64,000 nt of DNA from Oculatella sp. LEGE 06141 (lineage in GTDB: Bacteria; Cyanobacteriota; Cyanobacteriia; Elainellales; Elainellaceae): contig NZ_JADEWO010000030.1 in assembly GCF_015207605.1 (NCBI RefSeq), positions 22,285 through 86,284 on the forward strand, read 5' to 3'. Position 1 is the first letter of the stretch. Each line of letters opens with the position of its first letter. The position numbers were made by a program, and so were the translations under genes. Positions 57,330-64,000 of the stretch are shown piece by piece. Below the pieces are notes generated by a model. The model saw nothing but the letters and a program-made list of their open reading frames with translations, was not told the DNA's origin and did no database searches.

Positions 57330-57470
57330 TGATGCAAAGACAACACAAAGAGCAAGGGCGGAGCAATCCGGAAGAAAATTTTAACCTGAGCCGCAGCCGT
57401 TTGCGCTGAAGACTCTGCTGTTGCTCCAGGTTCGTCTAAACGTTGTCCAAAATAAGTTGTCTAAAATTAC

Positions 57471-57507
57471 AGAGCGCCAGCTTTCTATGGGCGAAAGCTG
57501 ACGCTCT
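57471..57507. terminator. Hairpin downstream of the yqeG cluster
   Basis: AGAGCGCCAGCTTTC (57471-57485), 7-nt loop, GAAAGCTGACGCTCT (57493-57507): a 15-bp stem with one G-U pair. It lies in the 57330-57665 gap between proB and yqeG, where no gene is seen. It suits termination of the minus-strand run that ends at 57666. Confidence 0.65.
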
Positions 57508-57665
57508 ATAAAGTATTCACAGGAATTTATGGGCTAGGGTCTTTATATCGGCTGACCCCATTTGAACTATTTATAAGAATGCCAGACATTTTGAAGCCAG
57601 CGAATTCTCATAATGTTTTCTTTATTTTTACTCCTTTAGGTTCTGTTGGAATTAGCAACACTCTG

Positions 57666-58184
57666 TTACACGGAGGTTGACGTTGCGCCTAGAACTTGCG
57701 ACAGCCAGACTTCAAACGTGCGGATGGGATGACGGCGTGCCACTTTAGCCGGGTCAACCATCGGTTCGACCAGGATGGTAAACATTCCCAGCCGATTGCC
57801 CGCCAGCACGTCGGTAAATAGGCGATCGCCCACCATTGCCACCTGCTCTACCGGAATATTCATCGCCTCAACCGCCTGTCTTAACTTGCGACGGGACGGT
57901 TTTTGGGCACCCAGAATGTAAGGAAGGTTAAGAGACTTTGCGATACTGCTAATCCGATTCTGGCTAATGTTGTTGCTCACCAGCCACAAATCAACCGTGC
58001 CCTGAATCTCTTCTACCCATTGCCGTAGCTCGTCTGATGCTTGCGAAACCCGCATCGGCACCAGCGTTTCGTCTACATCTAGCACCAACCCTTTGAGGTT
58101 ATGTTGCCGCAAAATATCAGGTGTCAATGTCAGAATTGAGTCACCCAGCGTCAAATCCGGTTCTAAGAACTTACTCCAACCCAT
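57666..58184 (-). CDS. YqeG-family HAD phosphatase (HAD-IIIA)
   Basis: 172 residues from ATG 58184 (MGWSKFLEPDLTL); the frame opens at 58214. HAD motifs: LVLDVDETLVPM (I), WLVSNNISQNR (II), ILGAQKPSRRKL (III Lys), VAMVGDRLFTDVLAGNRLG (IV). The YqeG family is implicated in phosphatidylglycerol-phosphate phosphatase activity in related plastid/mitochondrial proteins. The exact role here is inferred. It is last gene of the minus-strand block that starts with the CofE-like gene; mltG ends about 415 bp upstream. Confidence 0.9.
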   Translation of the reverse strand: MGWSKFLEPDLTLGDSILTLTPDILRQHNLKGLVLDVDETLVPMRVSQASDELRQWVEEIQGTVDLWLVSNNISQNRISSIAKSLNLPYILGAQKPSRRKLRQAVEAMNIPVEQVAMVGDRLFTDVLAGNRLGMFTILVEPMVDPAKVARRHPIRTFEVWLSQVLGATSTSV

Positions 58185-58384
58185 AGCTAAACATAGATGA
58201 ATTAACAAAATCAAAAAGGAGTGAGCAGGCAGAAACGCAAACTCACTACACTTAATCTCATAATCTCATTAAAAAAATCGTGACGAACACTGAACTGTTG
58301 CGTAGCCGTAGCCGTTATGTCAACTAGTGAATCAGTTCAGAGAACTACTATCAGAGAACTACTAAAGGGTTCACAAAGTGCCCA

Positions 58385-58603
58385 ATGTCTTCTGTTAACG
58401 CTTCTTTTCGGCAGCTAGACAATCTGGCTCAGAGCTTCGTTGGTAAACCACCCGCCTGGTCGATCAACGTCGTGATCGATCACAGTAATTTATCGACTCT
58501 AGACGATATTATCGACAAAGTGCAAGCGTTATGGCTAGAAAATACGTCACGAAACAATACGTTTTTACCGAGGACCTCTTGTTTTATACTGCCCGATCGT
58601 TAG
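58385..58603 (+). CDS. Possible small protein
   Basis: 72 residues, ATG 58385. Protein-like composition: SFVGKPPAWSINVVIDHSNL, then STLDDIIDKVQALWLEN. It overlaps the mltG stop by 4 nt on the opposite strand. No family recognised and no good Shine-Dalgarno. Its length and even composition exceed chance a little. It fills most of the 58185-58599 gap. Confidence 0.4.
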   Translation: MSSVNASFRQLDNLAQSFVGKPPAWSINVVIDHSNLSTLDDIIDKVQALWLENTSRNNTFLPRTSCFILPDR

Positions 58604-59712
58604 TTGGCGGTAGCGGGAGAATTGCCAGCCCGGTTGTCTACGCCATCACGAATCACGATTTGTGCTGCCTCATGTTCTGCTAACGTGCGGCTAAAGACAT
58701 GGGTGCCATCATAACGAGCCACAAAATAGAGAAACTCTGTTTCTGCTGGGTCAAGGGACGCTTCCAGGCTAGAAAGCCCCGGACTGGCGATCGGCGTTGG
58801 CGGTAGCCCTGCATTGAGATAAGTATTGTAGGGGGACGGCGTGTTGACCTGCGCTAACGTTAACGGATTTTCGGGAGTTTGCTGCACGTTGAGCGCATAT
58901 TCAACCGTTGGGTCGGCTCCTAACGGAATGCCTTCCTGCAATCGTCGGGCGAAGACGCTGGCAATTTGCGGGCGTTCTGCACTGATAACCGCTTCCTTTT
59001 CGACGATGCTGGCTAGCGTTACCCATTGCAACAGCGTATAGGAGGTCTGGCTTCTGCCCTGCTGATAGATGGGCAAAGCGACTTGCTCGAACCGATCGAG
59101 CATTTGATTCACCACGCTTTGCGGTGTCACTTCACCGGCCACTCGATAGGTATCCGGATAGAGAAACCCTTCTAAATGAGGCAGCGTGTCGGGTAGCCAG
59201 GGATAGCGGCTGCGGGGAACTTGCCGAGCCACCGCTAAAAACTCTTCCGCTGAGAAGAATCCCTGGGCTTCGAAGTAGTCTGCCATTTGCTGCAATGACC
59301 ATCCTTCTGGGACGGTAAAGCTGCTTTCAACAATTTGCCCCTGCCAGATCTGGTCTGCAATCTCTGTCATGGGTGTGTCGGGTGAGAGTTCGTATGTTCC
59401 CGCCAGATACCCACCCTGGCGATCGCCTAACATGCGCCAGCGAGTCCACAAATCCCACGCAGCGGTCGAACGAATTAAACCAACGGCCTTCAAATCTTCA
59501 CCAATCTGCTGTGCCGATGTTCCCTCCGGAATTTGAACTTGCAGGGTCCGGTCATCTGCCGCGACAGCCGCTTCTGTTTCAGCCGCCGCAGGAGCCGTTG
59601 CCCAGCTCCACCAGAGCCAGCCTTGCCAAACGCCTAGCCCAATGATGCCAGGCAGCAACAGCAAGAAAAATAGCCACTTAGAGATGCGAGAAACAGCATT
59701 CATAAGGCTCAA
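58600..59712 (-). CDS. mltG: Endolytic murein transglycosylase MltG
   Basis: 370 residues. Terminates nascent glycan strands in the inner membrane. One N-terminal membrane helix (WLFFLLLLPGIIGLGVW), a LysM-like middle (QIPEGTSAQQIGEDLK) and the YceG domain with the catalytic Glu in LASIVEKEA, plus EGFLYPDTYRV, NTPSPYNTYLNAGLPPTPI and PGLSSLEA signatures. It is conserved beside DUF3727 and ruvX, which precede it on the same strand. Confidence 0.95.
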   Translation of the reverse strand: MSLMNAVSRISKWLFFLLLLPGIIGLGVWQGWLWWSWATAPAAAETEAAVAADDRTLQVQIPEGTSAQQIGEDLKAVGLIRSTAAWDLWTRWRMLGDRQGGYLAGTYELSPDTPMTEIADQIWQGQIVESSFTVPEGWSLQQMADYFEAQGFFSAEEFLAVARQVPRSRYPWLPDTLPHLEGFLYPDTYRVAGEVTPQSVVNQMLDRFEQVALPIYQQGRSQTSYTLLQWVTLASIVEKEAVISAERPQIASVFARRLQEGIPLGADPTVEYALNVQQTPENPLTLAQVNTPSPYNTYLNAGLPPTPIASPGLSSLEASLDPAETEFLYFVARYDGTHVFSRTLAEHEAAQIVIRDGVDNRAGNSPATAN

Positions 59713-59865
59713 AGGTTAAAAGGACAGCAGCCGTTGGGATCTAGGGCCAGGAAGTGAGCAGCGATCGCCCCAGATGGAGGATCATGCTGCCAGATAGGGG
59801 TGGAGCGCATCGCCATTGACCCGCTCACGCGTGGCTCTTCTTCGTTCTCCCAGGCCCCATCCCAA

Positions 59866-60465
59866 CTACTCCAACTCATCAAACAGTTGATCTTCAAGCT
59901 GTGGCTGCACCGCTTGAAATTCTTCCGGCGTTAGTAGCTTAGGCTCTCCGTCATGGTTCAGGCGAGCAAAGAAAAGAAGCGGGTCTAACGGCGTACAAAT
60001 GACGTACTCCTGCTCCTCATAGAAGAAATTTGCCAACTGCTGAAACTCTTCCACACTCATATCAGCCTCATCTTCTCCCACTTCCAGGGTGATGAGATCG
60101 TCCTCCTCGGTATCGGGCAGGTCACCCGTTGCGGTGAGTGTAATGGCGGTACGGTTTAGAATCAAATCCTGCTCGGCTAAAATAGCTCGTGCGGTTGTAA
60201 AAATTTCATCCACTTCATCATCATCAATATCTTCGAGTGTGCCTTCTTCCTCATCTTCTTCATCTGGCTCCCAGGCAAAGATAACAACCGGCACTTCAAC
60301 CGGTTGGAGCAACACATACTCCTGGTTGTCAACGTCCAGGGATTTTTCTACGTAGCAAAGGAGCGATCGTCCATCTTCGTCGGTTAGCTCAACGGTTGGC
60401 GCTTGCTGCTCCAAATCGTCATCGTCCATCCCTGGATTCTCCTTTCCTTTTTTTGGCTTCGTCAT
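59866..60465 (-). CDS. DUF3727-family protein
   Basis: 199 residues, strongly acidic, soluble. TVELTDEDGRSLLCYVEKSLDVDNQEYVLLQP opens the domain; EDEEEGTLEDIDDDEVDE is an acidic stretch; the C-terminal half repeats a similar strand pattern (EEQEYVICTPLDPLLFFARL). DUF3727 is restricted to cyanobacteria and plants and its role is unknown. It lies between ruvX and mltG, an arrangement conserved in the phylum. Confidence 0.9.
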   Translation of the reverse strand: MTKPKKGKENPGMDDDDLEQQAPTVELTDEDGRSLLCYVEKSLDVDNQEYVLLQPVEVPVVIFAWEPDEEDEEEGTLEDIDDDEVDEIFTTARAILAEQDLILNRTAITLTATGDLPDTEEDDLITLEVGEDEADMSVEEFQQLANFFYEEQEYVICTPLDPLLFFARLNHDGEPKLLTPEEFQAVQPQLEDQLFDELE

Positions 60466-60770
60466 TGGCTTTTACTCAAATTTGGCGTGATAGTTAGTTA
60501 TCTTGTCCCTATTAAACGTCGCTTGAATTCACTGGCTTCTTACGAATAGCGGTTCCGCTACAGAGAAATTTACACCATGATTCGCGTTTAATTCATGCCA
60601 TAACTTTTGGACTTTATCAGACTTTGGTATCTTGATTGCTTCAATCGTAAGAACCGCAACGAATTCTAAAGCCAATCTCCCCAAAATTTAGTTCCAGTGA
60701 GGAAAAAGGGCTTAGAACCACCGCAGGAGTTGCCAATCCAACGCCTAACAATGCAACTGGGAAGGGCTGA
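60466..60770. other. Intergenic stretch between ruvX and DUF3727
   Basis: About 305 bp, AT-rich around 60480-60650. I see no gene; the 61-codon minus-strand frame near 60641 looks spurious. It may contain a promoter for the DUF3727-mltG part of the block. Confidence 0.35.
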
Positions 60771-61226
60771 TTACGGCATCGACTCCGTTGCCTGCTGTTG
60801 AGTTGCCCGTTCAGCACGGCGGTCATCTAGCCACTGCTGCAAGATAATGGCTGCCGCTTTGCGATCGATCAACCCCCTATGTCGCGAGGGTGAACGGTTT
60901 TCTGCCAGCAGGAACTGCTCTGCTTGATAGGAGGTGAGGCGCTCGTCAACGTAATCCACCGGAAGCTGAAGCGCCGTCGCCAGTCGGGTGGCAAATCGTT
61001 GCACCTGTTTGGCCTGGGTGCCAATGGTGCCGTTCATGGAATAGGGTAAGCCAACCACCAGGATTTGCACCTGACGCTGTTCTACCAGCGCCCGCAGTTG
61101 TGCCACATCTTCCTGAAACGATCGCCGTTCAACAGTGGTAAGTCCGGTTGCAATTAGCCCGGTTCCGTCGCATCCAGCTACCCCAATCCGTTTGCTGCCG
61201 ACATCTAATCCCAATGCGGAGATCAT
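60771..61226 (-). CDS. ruvX: Putative pre-16S rRNA nuclease / Holliday-junction resolvase-like YqgF (RuvX)
   Basis: 151 residues from ATG 61226; an in-frame GTG lies at 61235, next to the GNAT stop. The RNase H-like fold shows ALGLDVGSKRIGVAGCD (catalytic Asp), ILVVGLPYSMNGT (family G-L-P motif), VDYVDERLTS (catalytic Glu) and the last Asp in DRKAAAIILQQWLDDR. The family matures 16S rRNA 5' ends. It is immediately downstream of the GNAT gene. Confidence 0.95.
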   Translation of the reverse strand: MISALGLDVGSKRIGVAGCDGTGLIATGLTTVERRSFQEDVAQLRALVEQRQVQILVVGLPYSMNGTIGTQAKQVQRFATRLATALQLPVDYVDERLTSYQAEQFLLAENRSPSRHRGLIDRKAAAIILQQWLDDRRAERATQQQATESMP

Positions 61227-61235
61227 AGACAGCAC

Positions 61236-62516
61236 TCAAGAACTCGGTTCTTCTGAGGAATAAGGAGGACGCTCCGTTCCATCGCTTTGGCCAGACTTGG
61301 TGCTATTGCGAGGTGCTGGACTCAACGGTTCGCTGCTCGGCACGGCGGGCGATCGCTCAATCGGTTTGGGTGAGATTTTATTGATCTGGTTAATCAACGA
61401 AAACCGTCCGGGAACGGGTTTGCGGGCGGGCTGTAAGCCCTGGAGCATTTCTGAAAGTTGAAGCCCCTCCAGCGACATGGGCTTAGTTTCCTTGAGCTTG
61501 TGCCAGACCGAGCGAGACATCATCAGGGTATGCTCAACCCGCTGGGCACCGACCTGCTGTAAGTATTCTTCTCGTTCGGGCTGGTAGTCGGACGAGGCAA
61601 GCTGGAGCGACTGGGGCGGCAAGCCCTGGGTAATTCGAGCCATCTGCGCCAGCATCTCAGGATAAAGCCATGTATACGCTGGATGAACGGTTAGCTGGGC
61701 GGTATGGGGTTGGCTGCCGTCGCGGCAAAGCTGAATTTGAAAATAGCCGATCGCAGCCTTGCGTTGGGGTTCAAAGACATAACCACAGGCTACTTCAGTG
61801 CGTTTGAACCAGTGCTTGAGCGAATCGACGGTAGACCGAAATAAATTGGTCTTAAAATCAATAACGTGGCGATCGAACACCTGACGCACCAGAGGCGGCA
61901 TTGAGGCCGTATCTAGCTGATACAGCAAGCCCGCATCTGCATTGCTGATGGGCAGCAAATTGGGCAAATCAGGCTCCCGCTCGGCTAATGCCTGCAACGC
62001 TTCGGGGGCAAGCGACCAGTAGGTCATTTCGGCAAGCGACTGAAAGCCGTTCTGCCGATATAACGCCATTGCAGCCTTATCGTTGACGTTGACCTCAATC
62101 AACCAGGTTCGCGCTTCCCAAATGGCCTGAAAACAATGCCGCAGGAGCTGTGACCCAATGTCAATCGGCAGCAGCAGGTTCTCTTCCCTGGTTGAGGTTC
62201 GGTCTACCACGACGCGATCGACCCGCCAGGTGCTACGGGTGCGGTTAAACGGCGAAACCTCAATCATGCCGCGAATCCGGTTTCCCTGTTCTGCAATGTA
62301 GGCGCAAAACAAATGTTGAAACGGATTAGGAAAAAAGCTTAGAACTTTGAGTAAGCCATACCAGCGTCGGAGTTGCTGCAACTCCCAACCCATATCTGCC
62401 GCACCGTAACTCTCGACTTGCAAGTCTTCAGCGCATAGCTCGGCAGTGCCTTCCAGATCGCGGTGCTGAAAGGGACGGATCGTTAAATTAGTGGTTTGAG
62501 GAGGGGCTGAAGTCAT
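61236..62516 (-). CDS. GNAT-family N-acetyltransferase with a C-terminal extension
   Basis: 426 residues. The N-terminal GNAT domain (about 10-175) reads LTIRPFQHRDLEGTAELCAEDL, RIRGMIEVSPFNRTRS, IGSQLLRHCFQAIWEARTWLIEVNVNDKAAMALYRQNGFQ. A second GNAT-like half (about 185-345) has a weaker acetyl-CoA loop. The Pro/Ser-rich tail (from about 380) is probably disordered. Substrate unknown. It lies directly upstream of ruvX with no gap. Confidence 0.85.
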   Translation of the reverse strand: MTSAPPQTTNLTIRPFQHRDLEGTAELCAEDLQVESYGAADMGWELQQLRRWYGLLKVLSFFPNPFQHLFCAYIAEQGNRIRGMIEVSPFNRTRSTWRVDRVVVDRTSTREENLLLPIDIGSQLLRHCFQAIWEARTWLIEVNVNDKAAMALYRQNGFQSLAEMTYWSLAPEALQALAEREPDLPNLLPISNADAGLLYQLDTASMPPLVRQVFDRHVIDFKTNLFRSTVDSLKHWFKRTEVACGYVFEPQRKAAIGYFQIQLCRDGSQPHTAQLTVHPAYTWLYPEMLAQMARITQGLPPQSLQLASSDYQPEREEYLQQVGAQRVEHTLMMSRSVWHKLKETKPMSLEGLQLSEMLQGLQPARKPVPGRFSLINQINKISPKPIERSPAVPSSEPLSPAPRNSTKSGQSDGTERPPYSSEEPSS

Positions 62517-62625
62517 CGTCCAAGAGCAGTTACGTTTAGTTCAAAGGCGACCGAATCAAAGCATGGGCAGTCGAAGTTGAGCAAGTGACTCCTAGTTCAA
62601 CCCTTTTATCTTAGCGAACGTAGAG

Positions 62626-63816
62626 TTACTTGGTTTGAACAGCCGGTTCAGTGGGGCGAATCAGCACCACTGGGGTTTGTTCATCCGCATTGCCAGCGGG
62701 GTTGCTCATTAAGGCTTGCTCTAGAAACCCAGACGGGATGCCGGAACTTGCTGCCACTATCTTAACTGCTTTTAAATCGTTCACATCGACGATGGCAGCC
62801 GTCAATCCGGTTTCTCGTTGAATCTCATCGACGACCTGTTGTGGTTCATCTGGCCCTAACACAATGAACTGGTCGTAGGGCGGCAATGTCCCGGTAACAT
62901 CATCAATCAACCGCGCCTGTTCTCCGGCAAGTTGGTAGAAAACTCCAGGTTTTCTCAAGATTTTTTTGGCGATCGCTCCCACAATAAAAGCGGCCAATAC
63001 TCGCCCCGCCCCCACAATATCAATGAGGGTCTGCAAGCCGCAGGCGGTAGCCAGGCTGGATGTTGGCAAGAAATAATAGCAGAGCCGTTTTGCTAGCCAT
63101 CCTGGTCGTACATCTGTGGGATGCCGCCATCGTCCCTGCATAATAGCGACTGGAGTTTCCCCAATGGTGACAATGTCTCCAGGTTGAGAATGGGGCATCA
63201 CGTAGCGCTTGACGACTTCAACCGGAGTGTCTAACTGGGTTAATAAGTGGGTTCGCACGGGTAACACATCTGCTTTGGCTGTTGGTCGCCAGCGGGGTGA
63301 TTCGTCAACCGCCGGAAACGACAGTGGCACGATGACATGCTGCATTTTAGGAATGCGCCCCTGTGGCCCATAGGTCACAAACTGGATTCGCACCCAGGCG
63401 GCCTGAAGCTCGGTGAGGTTCTCGCCATGCAGATCGAGGGAGACTTGGAATTGCGTGGGTTTGCGTTTAACGATATACCCAAACCAGTAGCCGTCTGGAC
63501 GGGCAGGTGCGTCTGGATGTTGTGGGGTAACCCAAATTTTGGAGGTTACACCGTTTAAGCTGGCTTTTGATAGCAGCGTTGCCTCTGCTTCGACATGCGG
63601 CACCATAATTTCTAGTGCCTGGGTTTGGTTGCGAAGTTCTAGTTCACCGACTAGCAAGTAGTGTTGCGGTTCGTAGATCTCAAAGTTCCAGCGGCCAGGG
63701 GTCATTTCTAACCGATTGCCCGGACGACGGCGGTATTGCATTTCGATGGCAATGATGCCGAACCCGATGATGAGGGCGAGTATTCCTAAGCCAGTACCGA
63801 TAGTCCCTACAAGCAC
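62626..63816 (-). CDS. Membrane-anchored CofE-like (F420 ligase fold) protein
   Basis: 396 residues, GTG start at 63816. Topology: N-terminal membrane helix (GILALIIGFGIIAIEMQYRRRPG), a beta-rich extracytoplasmic-looking domain (residues 45-185), then a C-terminal part like F420-0:gamma-glutamyl ligase: MPHSQPGDIVTIGETPVAIMQGR and VDVNDLKAVKIVAASSGIP. Most cyanobacteria are not known to make F420, so the actual amino-acid ligation substrate is unclear. It is first gene of the block with GNAT, ruvX, DUF3727 and mltG. The last 184 bp of the window hold no gene. Confidence 0.7.
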   Translation of the reverse strand: MLVGTIGTGLGILALIIGFGIIAIEMQYRRRPGNRLEMTPGRWNFEIYEPQHYLLVGELELRNQTQALEIMVPHVEAEATLLSKASLNGVTSKIWVTPQHPDAPARPDGYWFGYIVKRKPTQFQVSLDLHGENLTELQAAWVRIQFVTYGPQGRIPKMQHVIVPLSFPAVDESPRWRPTAKADVLPVRTHLLTQLDTPVEVVKRYVMPHSQPGDIVTIGETPVAIMQGRWRHPTDVRPGWLAKRLCYYFLPTSSLATACGLQTLIDIVGAGRVLAAFIVGAIAKKILRKPGVFYQLAGEQARLIDDVTGTLPPYDQFIVLGPDEPQQVVDEIQRETGLTAAIVDVNDLKAVKIVAASSGIPSGFLEQALMSNPAGNADEQTPVVLIRPTEPAVQTK

Positions 63817-64000
63817 ACGCGTTTGTTATAACTAGGTTTCCTTTAGCAAGTCTATAGCTGAATGGTACTAACGCAAGTGTCCTGGGATGGCTGAAGACTT
63901 GATACACCATAGGGTGGGCACGATCGCCAATTTTAATGTGGTGCTACTGAGTTGATAGCTTGGTGTGCTTGGCGATGGCTAATTCTGAAAATGGAAAATG

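Overview
The window is a chromosomal segment of a cyanobacterium. The HIP1 octamer (GCGATCGC) occurs throughout, and the gene content includes families typical of the phylum: DUF3727, a YqeG-type HAD, a thioredoxin-like [2Fe-2S] protein, a Ycf29/Rre1-like regulator, HtrA and Ctp proteases, and orthocaspase architecture. Codon use and family make-up suggest a filamentous Leptolyngbya-like lineage, but the sequence alone does not settle the genus. Most genes are housekeeping and tightly spaced. Between them are a few repeat-bearing, gene-poor patches (1-690, 21395-21895, 28214-28835).

Layout. 0.7-9 kb: a flavin oxidoreductase that has lost its redox cysteines, a pentapeptide-repeat protein, tRNA-Ala(CGC), a HAD hydrolase, a methyltransferase, rsgA and pyrE. 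9-18 kb: a CAU-anticodon tRNA resembling plastid trnI-CAU, a CorC/HlyC-type membrane protein, an EVE protein, tgt, cobS, a [2Fe-2S] protein and a LuxR-type response regulator. 18-21 kb: sulfate ABC transporter genes (sbpA-cysT-cysW) and tRNA-Thr. 21.9-25.3 kb: an operon for dTTP supply (adenosyltransferase-like gene, dcd, dut, large thyX). 25.6-34.8 kb: rph, a GAF histidine kinase, an HNH nuclease coupled to a broken small ORF, cobD, the HU gene and a fused 5-oxoprolinase.

35.5-37.4 kb holds dnaN and, upstream of it, a very likely chromosomal origin: five exact TTTTCCACA-type DnaA boxes and a four-unit TAG (DnaA-trio-like) run beside an AT-rich stretch. 37.3-44 kb: DUF2721, a histone-deacetylase-fold hydrolase, DUF389, a dehydrogenase-cupin fusion and an 883-residue membrane protein. 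That protein joins a cytoplasmic caspase-like protease to an extracytoplasmic ligand-binding domain. It is the most unusual gene in the window.

44-53 kb: an EmrA/EmrB-type efflux pair behind a palindromic operator candidate, DUF421, a cell-envelope proteolysis cluster (HtrA, LepB, Ctp) and two convergent crcB fluoride-channel genes. 53-64 kb: a two-component system with a tiny membrane protein downstream, argF, proB, and a long minus-strand cluster (CofE-like protein, GNAT, ruvX, DUF3727, mltG, yqeG).

Working together: the thyX-dut-dcd run makes and sanitises dTTP precursors. The sbpA-cysT-cysW run imports sulfate but needs a CysA encoded elsewhere. HtrA, LepB and Ctp process exported proteins. 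The 53-55 kb kinase and regulator form a standard phosphorelay.
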